Below are positions 5,674 to 13,242 of a stretch of DNA of 24,617 nucleotides, piece by piece. Origin of the DNA: JBBPZK01 sp965219175. Lineage in GTDB: Bacteria; Actinomycetota; Rubrobacteria; Rubrobacterales; Rubrobacteraceae. The stretch lies in the NCBI GenBank assembly GCA_965219175.1, contig CBDCNI010000003.1, forward strand, positions 1 through 24,617. The letters run 5' to 3'. The position numbers and the translations under genes were made by a program. The notes beneath the pieces were generated by a model. That model worked only from the letters and a program-made list of their open reading frames with translations, was not told where the DNA came from and made no database searches. Position 1 is the stretch's first letter. Each line of letters begins with the position of its first letter.

Positions 5674-6702
5674 TCACCTCCAAATATTCGCGGTGCCCGC
5701 GTCGTAAAACCAAACTTCTAAAGGAGAAGACTTCTTTCCCATCAGGCGGTTTGCGGACATACGATTGGCTCGGCCGATGATCGTCTTGTTACTCGGAGAG
5801 TTTGGGTCCCCATAGATGCCGACGAAGAGTTCTTGAATTTTGCCACGTTCGATTCTCTTCAAAAAATGCTCATCATTCTCAGCCAACGAATGGCCATAAA
5901 TGAATAAACAACCTGTGATTTCGGTGAAGCTCCTGTAGGCTTTGCCCAAATAGTCGTTGTGCTTAATTCGAGCGAGCTTCTCGTCGCTGCTCCCTTCCGA
6001 TACGAACAAGGGATAGTAGTTGCGTGCCAGAGCATCGCGAATCTGCTCTGTAAGACGGATGCCTGTATTTATCCACGTATACTTTTGCATTTCGCTACCA
6101 GCATCAAAGAGATGCAAAGCTCCGTGGAGGAACCAAGTGGATTGATGGTGGCTGTTCTGTGATTCCCAGACGACATAACCGGCATCGTAGTCATCTTCGG
6201 ACTTACGAAATCCATCGTCAGAAGTCGGGACTTCCTCTGGCCCAACATGCATCTGAGCCCAATAAAGCAACAAGTCATAATTGAGCGTATAAATTGTTTT
6301 GAACGGTTCGAGAAACCTGCGACACGAACGATACTCGTCCTCAGATATATCGCCTGGATGGTCTGGATGATTTGCAGCGATAGTGCTTACCAGAACATCC
6401 CGCAGCCCGTCTGCGTCGCGACTCATCGCGGCGGCCGCGGACGCGGTCGTCGAGTAAAGGGCTGACAGCGAGCTTGCGTCTCGCAAGGCCCGAATTACTC
6501 GCTCGAAGTCTTGAGTGCCGAGGGCCGTAAACGCATCCCTGGCCGAAGGCGAAAGCTTAGAAAAGTCGGCCGCATCAAATAACTTGCCATAAACGAAAAT
6601 GTCGGGGCGACAGGCGATACTAAAGCCGTTGCCGAGCAAGAGGTGACGGTTACGGGACCGGTCGGATTGCAATATTGCATCCGCGAAGCTCATCAGTTTC
6701 AT
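5674..6702 (-). CDS. SIR2-like protein (DUF4917 type), candidate defence effector
   Basis: The 342-residue product has the signature segments of the SIR2-like fold in order: LLLGNGFS (21-28, nucleotide-binding Gly loop), TLNYD (139-143), FLHGALH (191-197, with H193-G194 at the place of the catalytic His-Gly of sirtuins) and YGHSLAENDEHF (269-280). It closely resembles the family annotated DUF4917. Several SIR2-domain proteins (ThsA of Thoeris, DSR1, DSR2) deplete NAD to stop phage. A similar role here is inferred, supported by the restriction-modification genes on the same plasmid. An AGAAGAG sequence lies upstream of the ATG. It stands alone on the minus strand, convergent with the upstream operon. 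The second copy is at 21002-22030. Confidence 0.75.
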   Translation of the reverse strand: MKLMSFADAILQSDRSRNRHLLLGNGFSIACRPDIFVYGKLFDAADFSKLSPSARDAFTALGTQDFERVIRALRDASSLSALYSTTASAAAAMSRDADGLRDVLVSTIAANHPDHPGDISEDEYRSCRRFLEPFKTIYTLNYDLLLYWAQMHVGPEEVPTSDDGFRKSEDDYDAGYVVWESQNSHHQSTWFLHGALHLFDAGSEMQKYTWINTGIRLTEQIRDALARNYYPLFVSEGSSDEKLARIKHNDYLGKAYRSFTEITGCLFIYGHSLAENDEHFLKRIERGKIQELFVGIYGDPNSPSNKTIIGRANRMSANRLMGKKSSPLEVWFYDAGTANIWR

Positions 6703-6934
6703 CGTGCGCTCTTCTCATCCGGTCCAAGCCAACGGAGGCCGCTGACTCCTTTCCGCTGATTGGTGCGTGTTAAATGGCATTCGCCATCTGGAGCCAGATA
6801 TTGTGTTCGCCCGTTCCCTACGCCACTATGGTCAACTCATCGCCCAAGTCCCCTTATCCCCGCGTCGGCATTCATCCCAGAAAGACGGTCGAAATGGAAT
6901 CGCTCGACTGAGGCAAACATTCTCCGGACTCGGC
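6703..6934. other. intergenic, nothing assigned
   Basis: This gap lies upstream of the SIR2-like gene and downstream of the RHH gene. It should contain the SIR2-like gene's promoter, but no clear promoter boxes or structure were recognised. Confidence 0.4.
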
Positions 6935-7237
6935 TCAAGCTACCGCCGCGGCAGACTCTGACGAGGAACCCTCCGAAGACCCCCCTCCCCTGTCCGAGAC
7001 CACGAACCGCTTGAGATGATCCCTGATGAGTTGCTCGACCAGCTCCGAACGGTCGAGCCCCATCATTGCCGCGTGGACCGTCAACCGTTGAGAAGCTTCA
7101 AGGGAGAGATGGATAGTCGCCTTCACCTTCTCCCCGCCTTGACGCCCGGCCGCTTTCGAGGCTTGCCGCTTCCGAGGCTTGCCGCTTCCCGTCTCTGAGA
7201 GTGGAACCGTCATTACGTTACTCCGCTTCGCAGCCAT
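6935..7237 (-). CDS. ribbon-helix-helix DNA-binding protein
   Basis: The 100-residue product has a basic N-terminus (1-38) and a ribbon-helix-helix segment at about 38-80: a strand KATIHLS, then helices LEASQRLTVHAAMMG and DRSELVEQLIRDHLKRF. A low-complexity Gly/Ser/Glu tail ends it. Small RHH proteins of this kind are plasmid repressors or partition partners. The ATG at 7237 is preferred over the longer frame because the upstream residues are Arg-rich and look non-coding, and GGAGG lies 12 bases before it. Palindrome site 6 lies about 190 bases upstream, so it may be the protein that reads the dispersed palindromes. That link is speculative. The second copy is at 22263-22565. Confidence 0.7.
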   Translation of the reverse strand: MAAKRSNVMTVPLSETGSGKPRKRQASKAAGRQGGEKVKATIHLSLEASQRLTVHAAMMGLDRSELVEQLIRDHLKRFVVSDRGGGSSEGSSSESAAAVA

Positions 7238-7370
7238 GATGGTCCGAGACCTCCGCCGCCGGAACGCACAAGCGGCGCCTCTCTTTTCGACCACCCCCCT
7301 GCCCCTTCGCCAGCTCAACCGCCGATACCTCCCCCGAGATAGCCGCCTGGACCGAGCCAAGGGCCAGAGT

Positions 7371-7450
7371 CCTGCAATGCCGGAACGCTGAAAGACGGGA
7401 AGCCAGGAATTCCCGACAAGGCGGGAACGTGGACGTTTCGGCATTTCAGG
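7371..7450. repeat. long imperfect inverted repeat containing palindrome site 6
   Basis: CCTGCAATGCCG (7371-7382) pairs at 11 of 12 positions with CGGCATTTCAGG (7439-7450). The dispersed palindrome GGAACGTGGACGTTTC (7424-7439) sits against the right arm. It lies in the divergent region between the RHH gene (minus) and the recombinase gene (plus). The second copy of the palindrome is at 22752-22767. Confidence 0.75.
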
Positions 7451-7513
7451 GTTTCGGGAATTATGGGCTTTCGGCTTTGCGGCAAGACTTGTACGGTCCC
7501 CGAAGCTGGCGTA

Positions 7514-7531
7514 GGATAAAGGGCGTTATCC
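7514..7531. promoter_or_regulatory. small palindrome upstream of the recombinase
   Basis: GGATAA and TTATCC form a perfect 6-bp inverted repeat around AGGGCG. The right half runs into TTATCCGAC, a word also found at the iteron junctions, so a shared binding protein is possible. It is small and may be chance. Confidence 0.3.
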
Positions 7532-7636
7532 GACATCATTGAAGGTGGGTAGGGACAAAGGACGAGGATAGCTCAGGGACTTAGGGAACAACGCAGAAAC
7601 CCGGCTTGGTAGACAATACAGCAAGACAGCAACGCG

Positions 7637-7652
7637 GGAACGTGGACGTTTC
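7637..7652 (+). repeat. dispersed palindrome, site 7
   Basis: GGAACGTGGACGTTTC ends 12 bases before the recombinase ATG at 7665 and abuts its ribosome-binding sequence (GGAAGAG, 7653-7659). A protein bound here would be well placed to control the recombinase, or this may be the recombinase's own site. The second copy is at 22965-22980. Confidence 0.85.
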
Positions 7653-7664
7653 GGAAGAGTGAGA

Positions 7665-8645
7665 ATGACGACAGAACTAGCGACCCAAGAGACCGCCATC
7701 ACAACAGGGCAGGGGGGAGGCATCATCCTTCCCACCGTCATCGCGCAGGCAGGCGAGAGAGCAGGGCGCCGCTTCGTCGAGTTCTTCACCGCCAACATCA
7801 GGAACCGAAACACGCGGACGGCCTACGCCCGAGCGGTCGCGAGGTTCCTCGAATGGTGCGACGTGCGACGGATAGAGCTCGCGCGGATTGAGCCCGTGAT
7901 CGTTGCGGCCTACATTGAGGAGCTATGCGGGACGCACTCGCGACCGACCGTGAAGCAGCACCTCGCCGCAATTAAGATGCTCTTCGATTGGCTCGTGACC
8001 GGCGGAGTCCTCCCGTTTAGCCCCGCGGCTTCCGTCCGCGGCCCGAAACACGTCGTGAAAAAAGGAACGACGCCCGTTCTAAAGACGGACGAGGCGAGGA
8101 CCCTTCTCGACACAATCGACACGACAACCATCAAAGGACTCAGGGACCGAGCCTTGATTGCCGTGATGGTCTACAGCTTCGCAAGGGTAGGGGCCACGCT
8201 CGCGATGCGAGTCGAAGACTACTACTCGGAGGGAAGGCGAGGATGGTTCCGGTTGCACGAGAAGGGCGGAAAGCTCCACAGCGTGCCCGCCCACCACAAC
8301 GCAGAAGCCTACCTTGATGCTTACATCGAGGCCGCAGGAATCGCCCACGACCGCAAAGGCCCGTTATTTCGGACCATCGATAAGACCCGCAACCTTACTA
8401 CGAGACCGATGGACCCGAACGACGCCCTTCGGATGATAAAGGGCAGGGCAGGTGAGGCCGAACTTTCGCCGTCCGTTTGCTGCCACACGTTTCGGGCGAC
8501 AGGAATTACGGCCTATCTCGAAAATGGAGGCACAATTGAGAAGGCCCAGCAGATTGCTGCTCACGAGTCGCCGAAAACGACGAAGCTCTATGACCGGACA
8601 AGCGATAACCTCACCTTGGACGAGATTGAACGCATCAATATCTAG
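7665..8645 (+). CDS. tyrosine site-specific recombinase (XerC/D-like)
   Basis: The product is about 326 residues. The N-terminal SAM-like domain (about 38-120) has the usual NTRTAYARAVARFLEWC core-binding motif. The catalytic domain carries the full set, numbered from the GTG at 7659: R176 (SFARVG), K205 (KGGKLHSV), H276 and R279 (CHTFRATG), H302 (AAHES) and nucleophile Y311 (KLYDRT). It is therefore likely active. Likely jobs are resolving plasmid multimers, or excising/integrating DNA at the dispersed palindromes, one of which lies immediately upstream. ATG 7665 is preferred because GGAAGAG ends 5 bases before it; GTG 7659 would overlap that site. No integron-integrase insertion is visible. 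The second copy is at 22993-23973. Confidence 0.9.
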   Translation: MTTELATQETAITTGQGGGIILPTVIAQAGERAGRRFVEFFTANIRNRNTRTAYARAVARFLEWCDVRRIELARIEPVIVAAYIEELCGTHSRPTVKQHLAAIKMLFDWLVTGGVLPFSPAASVRGPKHVVKKGTTPVLKTDEARTLLDTIDTTTIKGLRDRALIAVMVYSFARVGATLAMRVEDYYSEGRRGWFRLHEKGGKLHSVPAHHNAEAYLDAYIEAAGIAHDRKGPLFRTIDKTRNLTTRPMDPNDALRMIKGRAGEAELSPSVCCHTFRATGITAYLENGGTIEKAQQIAAHESPKTTKLYDRTSDNLTLDEIERINI

Positions 8646-8653
8646 GCGCACAA

Positions 8654-9316
8654 ATGCCCTCGCAACGCAAAATTCAACCAAACCCTGACACGCGAGACGA
8701 GGATGAGTCCCCCGTAAGGGATTGCGGCCTCTCCCACCGAGACATCGGTGCTAAGCTGGGTATTGGTCGTGCGCGCGTCTTGTTTCATGAACAGGCTGCC
8801 CTAGCAAAGCTCAGGAAGGCGTTTGAAAAGTTGGGGATTCGAAACGATGAATCATTCATATGCACACATTCACGTGATTTGAAGGCGGCGTTGGAAACGT
8901 TCAACAGGCCTCATCCACGCCAGGGTGCTCACGAGCCTTACGCAGCTCAACACGGGTGGCTGGCAGTGGACCGTGTTAAATCTATCAATGATGGCTCAGA
9001 GGCAATTGAAGACGTTGTCCGTGCTTACCAATTCCTAAAACGCGACCACGATGAAAATGTTCACCCGCCTCTTATAATCAAAACTGATATTTACAACTCG
9101 GATTCCTATACGATTGAGGCAGCCGCGATTCATAACGGCTTGATGCGAATTCGTTGTTGGCCCACTAAGCGAGGCGAATCTAGGTCTGTAAAACATCTAA
9201 CCGAGTTTACCTGCACTGCAATTGTGGAGAGCGAATTTGCTTCGGACGAGAAAGGCCGGTTTGATATCCCAATTTTTATTTGCGCTATTATCTCAAGCCT
9301 AAAGCAACATTGTTAG
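8654..9316 (+). CDS. HTH protein with unknown C-terminal domain
   Basis: The 220-residue product begins 8 bases after the recombinase stop and may be co-transcribed with it. Residues about 25-58 (CGLSHRDIGAKLGIGRARVL ... EQAALAKLRKAF) resemble region 4 of sigma-70, with the AALAKLR tail typical of that helix-turn-helix. The rest, about 95-220, contains a beta-rich domain (LIIKTDIYNSDSYTIEAAAIHNGLMRI) that I do not recognise. It lies just before the methyltransferase gene and has a lower GC content than the recombinase, so it may have arrived with the restriction-modification cargo. It could be a regulator of that cargo, but nothing proves this. Confidence 0.6.
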   Translation: MPSQRKIQPNPDTRDEDESPVRDCGLSHRDIGAKLGIGRARVLFHEQAALAKLRKAFEKLGIRNDESFICTHSRDLKAALETFNRPHPRQGAHEPYAAQHGWLAVDRVKSINDGSEAIEDVVRAYQFLKRDHDENVHPPLIIKTDIYNSDSYTIEAAAIHNGLMRIRCWPTKRGESRSVKHLTEFTCTAIVESEFASDEKGRFDIPIFICAIISSLKQHC

Positions 9317-9382
9317 ATACATCCATGTCTAGCCCCTTGCTCATTAGTAATTTTGTCGACATTCCAATAGAGGCATTCAGGT

Positions 9383-10693
9383 ATGAGCGGTCCCTCCCAA
9401 CAGCTTCTCTTTTCTTCCGACGACTTCAGTGACGACGCCGAACTTTCCGCTTCCCTTGACCGCACTTCCTCGACTTTCATCAGCAACCTGCAATTGCCGG
9501 TTCATCGTTGGTTTCGGTTCAGCGCCGGCTTCTCCGCCTTGTGGGCCGAGTCTGTGATTCGGGAGCATGCCGAACGAATGACCCCGGTCGTTTTCGACCC
9601 CTTTGCAGGCTCTGGAACGACGCTCCTCGCCGCAGAGAATGCTGGTTTCGCAAGTTATGGGATCGAGGCTCATCCTTTCGTCGGGAGAGTCGCGAGGGCC
9701 AAGCTCAACCGGAGAAGCAGCCCGGATGCTTATCGCGCGGCTATTGACGAGACCAAAGAAATCGCAAAGGGAAAGACTCCCTCACTCGACCACTACCCAA
9801 GTTTGATTCGAAGCTGTTACGACGACGAATCACTTTCTCAACTCGACGTCCTTAGGCAAGCGACCGCGGAACTGTCGAACGGCTCCCCGCAGACTGAGTT
9901 GGTATGGATGACTCTGGTTGGCATCCTTCGCAAGGTTTCGCATGCGAACACGGCCCAATGGCAATACGTGCTTCCGAAAAAAAGCAAAAAAAATCCTCAG
10001 GTCCCATTCGCCGCGTTCGATGAGTTTTCGCAAACAATCAGTAGCGACATGCGCGCTTCTCAACGCCTGAACGGGCCGAACTCCATCCTCACGCAGAGCG
10101 ATGCCCGCACGTGCGAAGGAGTCCCTGAAAGGCTTGTCAATTTGGTTGTTACGTCACCGCCCTATCCGAACAATTACGATTATGCGGACGCAACGCGGCT
10201 TGAAATGTCTTTCATGCGAGAAATCGACGGGTGGGGAGACCTTCAACAAGCTGTCCGACGTTTCTTGGTGCGTTCTTGCTCCCAACACGTTCCAGAGAAG
10301 GCCATCAAGCTTGAGGAGGTTCTATCCAGACCTGAACTGGAACCAATCCGGGCCGAGATTCGCGCAGTATGCGATGAACTGGCAGAGATTCGCCTGACAA
10401 AGGGTGGGAAGAAGACTTACCACCTAATGGTAGCCTGTTATTTTCTCGACCTCGCTCAAGTTTGGAACTCCCTGCGAACCGTGTGTTCATCACCCTCCAC
10501 AGTCTGCTTCGTCATCGGTGATTCGGCTCCATATGGGGTCTATGTCCCCGTCGTGGAGTGGTTCGGGAAGCTCGCCCTTGCTTCTGGATTTAAGTCCTTT
10601 CGCTTCGAGCGCACCAGGGACCGAAATCTGAAATGGAAGAACCGGAAGCACAGGGTCCCGCTTTGCGAGGGCCGTCTTTGGGTCGAAGGATAG
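9383..10693 (+). CDS. DNA amino-methyltransferase of a type II restriction-modification system
   Basis: The 436-residue product has S-adenosylmethionine-binding motif I FDPFAGSGTT (71-80) and catalytic motif IV TSPPY (257-261). Motif I precedes motif IV by about 180 residues, including a long insert with a basic patch (PKKSKKNP). SPPY-type enzymes methylate exocyclic amino groups, most often N4 of cytosine and sometimes N6 of adenine. The endonuclease gene follows after 7 bases, so this is the protecting methylase of a type II pair. GAGG lies 9 bases before the ATG. The target sequence cannot be read from the protein. Confidence 0.85.
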   Translation: MSGPSQQLLFSSDDFSDDAELSASLDRTSSTFISNLQLPVHRWFRFSAGFSALWAESVIREHAERMTPVVFDPFAGSGTTLLAAENAGFASYGIEAHPFVGRVARAKLNRRSSPDAYRAAIDETKEIAKGKTPSLDHYPSLIRSCYDDESLSQLDVLRQATAELSNGSPQTELVWMTLVGILRKVSHANTAQWQYVLPKKSKKNPQVPFAAFDEFSQTISSDMRASQRLNGPNSILTQSDARTCEGVPERLVNLVVTSPPYPNNYDYADATRLEMSFMREIDGWGDLQQAVRRFLVRSCSQHVPEKAIKLEEVLSRPELEPIRAEIRAVCDELAEIRLTKGGKKTYHLMVACYFLDLAQVWNSLRTVCSSPSTVCFVIGDSAPYGVYVPVVEWFGKLALASGFKSFRFERTRDRNLKWKNRKHRVPLCEGRLWVEG

Positions 10694-10700
10694 ATTCACG

Positions 10701-11570
10701 ATGGCTCAGTCACCCTCGCATCGTTTTGGGCAAATCATCGGGGATTTGCTTGAAGCCGCACTCTTCGAGCCTCTTCAGGAAATCGCTACCGAGTGCGGAC
10801 TATACCTCGACTACAAACACCTTCGTTCCGCCCGTGGGGGGAAGAAGGTGACTTGGAAGGACTCTAAGGGCAATCTGCACGACCTTGATTACGTGCTCGA
10901 GGAGGGCGGCTCTGAGACTATTCGTGGAAGGCCGAAAGCTTTCATCGAGACCGCGTGGCGGCGATACACGAAGCACTCGCGGAACAAGGCCCAGGAGATG
11001 CAAGGAGCGATTCAGCCTCTCGCAGAGACCTACAGCCATTGTCACCCATTCCTCGGAGTGGTTCTGGCAGGAAAATTTACTACTGGCTCACTGACGCAGC
11101 TTACTTCTCACGGGTTCCATATTTTATTTTACCCATATGAAACTGTAATTGATCTTTTTAGCAGAGTTGGAATCGACGCAGGATTTGACGAGGATACTCC
11201 AGATGTGGAGCTGCAATCGAAGGTCGATGCATACGATGCATTGCCCGCGAGTCAGAAGGAGCGGCTTGTCGCTTCATTCCGAGATGTTCGGCAGGAAGAA
11301 CTCAGAGAATTTATCGACGGATTACGGACCGTTCTAAGCCGTCTAATTGAGATTGTGTTCATTCTTCCGCTTTATGGAACTCCGACGCAGGTCCCAACTG
11401 TTGAAGCTGCTATTATGTTCATCACATCTTTGGAAGAAACCATTCCCATAGGCCCTTTCATTCGCTTCGAGCTCAATGTCAGGTATACGAACGGCAATGA
11501 AGTTCGTGGTCAGTTTCATGATAAGGAAACTGCCATCGAGTTTCTAAAGCGTCTCGCTCCCAGCACTTAA
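10701..11570 (+). CDS. type II restriction endonuclease (probable)
   Basis: The 289-residue product lies 7 bases after the methyltransferase, with GAAGGA at the end of that gene as ribosome-binding site. A possible PD-(D/E)XK core is visible: DLDYVLE (61-67, D63 as metal ligand), then KAFIETAWRRYTKHSRNK (79-96). E83 would be the second acidic residue; the usual ExK lysine is not in place, since the sequence reads ETAWR. The C-terminal part (about 115-289) is mixed and has no motif I recognise. Assignment rests on tight pairing with the methylase and this core. It could belong to a divergent endonuclease family. Confidence 0.65.
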   Translation: MAQSPSHRFGQIIGDLLEAALFEPLQEIATECGLYLDYKHLRSARGGKKVTWKDSKGNLHDLDYVLEEGGSETIRGRPKAFIETAWRRYTKHSRNKAQEMQGAIQPLAETYSHCHPFLGVVLAGKFTTGSLTQLTSHGFHILFYPYETVIDLFSRVGIDAGFDEDTPDVELQSKVDAYDALPASQKERLVASFRDVRQEELREFIDGLRTVLSRLIEIVFILPLYGTPTQVPTVEAAIMFITSLEETIPIGPFIRFELNVRYTNGNEVRGQFHDKETAIEFLKRLAPST

Positions 11571-11591
11571 GCCAATCGGCTTTCGCGACTC

Positions 11592-11649
11592 CTCAAGTTC
11601 GTGAGACTTCTTGAGCTCTGAAGTTTTTCTCATTGCGACTCCTAGTCGC
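11592..11649 (+). terminator. possible terminator region after the restriction endonuclease
   Basis: CTCAAG (11592-11597) pairs with CTTGAG (11610-11615), and a run of five T follows about eight bases later. A second perfect stem, GCGACT/AGTCGC, lies at 11635-11649. The direct word GCGACTCCT occurs near both. The T-run is not flush with a stem, so it is only a weak intrinsic terminator. Confidence 0.4.
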
Positions 11650-11670
11650 ACCCGATACGTTGGCCATGCT

Positions 11671-11686
11671 GAAACGTGGACGTTTC
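11671..11686 (+). repeat. dispersed palindrome, site 8
   Basis: GAAACGTGGACGTTTC, a perfect 7-bp inverted repeat around GG, 53 bases before parA. This is where a partition operator or centromere would be expected. It is not repeated later because the second copy of the unit stops before it. Confidence 0.85.
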
Positions 11687-11739
11687 GGGATTGCGGCAAC
11701 GCTGGTGTTGTCCGACTCGACGGAAGTTAAGGAGGGCAA

Positions 11740-12540
11740 ATGAGAACCATCGCCGTCGTGAATCAGAAAGGGGGTTCCGGGAAGACGACCACAGCCGTCA
11801 ACCTCGCCGCGACCCTCGCCGAGAAGGGGAAAAGGATTCTCCTCATCGACCTCGACCCGCAATATTCCGCCACCCAATGGTTCGACGTGACCGCCGGCGG
11901 GAGAGGGGTCTTCGACCTCTTCGCCGAGCCAGATAGCACGACGCTCTCAAGTCTCGTCTTCGAGACCGGGACGGAAGGCGTCTCCCTCGTGCCATCTTCG
12001 CCCTGGCTCGTCGGAGCCGAGAAGGCCCTCTCGGGGGAGCCGGGAGCAGAGCAGTGCCTCAAGGAGAAGCTCAAGGAGCTTGGTGAGGCCCGCTTCGATT
12101 ACATCCTCATCGATTGCCCGCCGACGCTCGGCATCCTCACCGTGAACGCTCTCAACGCCGTGACCGAGGTTCTCGTTCCCGTCGAGTGCCACGTCATGGG
12201 CCTTCACGGGCTCGCCCAGCTCTGGAAGACCGTGGAGCTGGTCAAGAAGCGGCTCAACCCCGAGTTGAACGTCACGGGCATCCTCGCATGCCGAGTGGAC
12301 CGCCGGACGAAGCACGGGAAAGAAGTGGTCGAGAAGGTTCGCACGAGGTTCCCCGAGCTGGTCTTCAAGACCGAGGTTCGCGAGAACGTCCGGCTCGCCG
12401 AGTGCCCCTCGCAGGGTGGGCCCATCACCGCTTACGACACCCGAAGCTCAGGGGCCGAGGATTACCGGAAGCTCGCCGAGGAAGTCATCGCTCAGGAAGC
12501 ACGGGGGAGCATCGAATATGGCCAAGTCGCAAACGGCTAG
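11740..12540 (+). CDS. parA: ParA-family partition ATPase
   Basis: The 266-residue product has the deviant Walker A motif KGGSGKTT (10-17), the A' motif IDLDPQ (36-41) and Walker B ILIDCPP (122-128). It lacks an N-terminal helix-turn-helix, so it is of the small type Ib class, whose autoregulation is done by the partner protein. ParA ATPases bind the nucleoid and move plasmid-partner complexes apart before division. AAGGAGGG precedes the ATG. The next gene overlaps its end by 23 bases, and a perfect palindrome lies just upstream. The last residues (about 250-266) look variable. Confidence 0.92.
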   Translation: MRTIAVVNQKGGSGKTTTAVNLAATLAEKGKRILLIDLDPQYSATQWFDVTAGGRGVFDLFAEPDSTTLSSLVFETGTEGVSLVPSSPWLVGAEKALSGEPGAEQCLKEKLKELGEARFDYILIDCPPTLGILTVNALNAVTEVLVPVECHVMGLHGLAQLWKTVELVKKRLNPELNVTGILACRVDRRTKHGKEVVEKVRTRFPELVFKTEVRENVRLAECPSQGGPITAYDTRSSGAEDYRKLAEEVIAQEARGSIEYGQVANG

Positions 12541-12916
12541 AACCAGCACCATCAAGAACGACCCCTTTGCGTCGGTCATCCCCGACCGGATAGGGGAGCA
12601 GGCGAATGAGGAGGCCCAGGCGAACAATGCCCAGGCGAGTAGCGTCGTGACGCCGCTCCGCCTCGAGCAGCCGCCCCAACCCCAGCCCGAGGCGAGTAAG
12701 GCCGAGAGCCAGAAGAAGGAAAAGCTCACGGTTCACCTAACTCACGACCTCATCGAGCGGGTAAAAAACGCGGCCTATTGGAATCCGCGGCTCACCATCG
12801 CGAGCATCGCCGAGCTTGGCGTCAGATACGCCATCGAGCAGGTTGAAAGGGAGAACGGCGGAGCCTACCCACCGCGGGAGAGCGAACTCAAAGGCGGACG
12901 TCCAATCGGCTCATAA
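12518..12916 (+). CDS. ribbon-helix-helix partition partner (centromere-binding protein)
   Basis: The start lies inside the end of parA (GGGGAG just upstream), so the pair is translationally linked. The 132-residue product has a disordered, Gln/Pro/Ala-rich N-terminal half (1-65) and a ribbon-helix-helix domain at about 68-112 (strand KLTVHLT, helices DLIERVKNAAYW and IASIAELGVRYAIEQVER). A basic PPRESELKGGRP tail follows. In type Ib systems the gene after parA encodes an RHH protein that binds the centromere and the par promoter, and whose flexible N-terminus stimulates ParA. The same role is likely here. Its stop abuts the stop of the convergent toxin gene with no spacing. Confidence 0.75.
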   Translation: MAKSQTARTSTIKNDPFASVIPDRIGEQANEEAQANNAQASSVVTPLRLEQPPQPQPEASKAESQKKEKLTVHLTHDLIERVKNAAYWNPRLTIASIAELGVRYAIEQVERENGGAYPPRESELKGGRPIGS

Positions 12917-13237
12917 TCAGCCATCGTCCAACTCGGCATCAATGTCACGGCGACTGTGAAGAACGCGGACAATCTCAATTCCCCGTTCCGATGGTCGATA
13001 GAAAATCTGGTGATTTTCGAATCCCTTGATTCGCCACACCCGAATTGCGGCGAGAGTCGGGTTCCTCGAATCGCGGATAGCTCCTGCTTCCGGTGTCGAG
13101 ACGAGAAAGGCGAACGTCTTCTCCGCCGCCTTGTAAAATCGAAGAGCGGTATCGAGGTTCACGTTCTCTGCTAGGTAATCGGCTTGTTGGTCGAGGTCGG
13201 CAGTCGCCGACGAAAATACTACATATCCTTGGTTCAC
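12917..13237 (-). CDS. parE: ParE/RelE-family toxin
   Basis: The 106-residue product fits the ParE size and fold: helical start (ATADLDQQADYLAENV), then TLAAIRVWRIKGFENHQIFYRPSERGIEIVRVLHSRRDID, which carries the usual ParE strand pattern and terminal VLHSRRD signature. ParE toxins poison DNA gyrase. RelE relatives cut mRNA, but the VLHSRRD ending favours ParE. The GTG at 13237 lies 5 bases after the antitoxin stop, with AGGA just before it. A longer ATG frame would overlap parD by 49 bases and has a non-typical N-terminus. Confidence 0.85.
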   Translation of the reverse strand: MNQGYVVFSSATADLDQQADYLAENVNLDTALRFYKAAEKTFAFLVSTPEAGAIRDSRNPTLAAIRVWRIKGFENHQIFYRPSERGIEIVRVLHSRRDIDAELDDG

Positions 13238-13242
13238 TGTTC

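Noticed and set aside
127..11686. Dispersed palindromes as CRISPR repeats or integron attC sites
   Set aside because: Copies are far apart with genes between them, no cas genes are present, and the RYYYAAC/GTTRRRY attC core boxes and an integron-type integrase insertion are missing.
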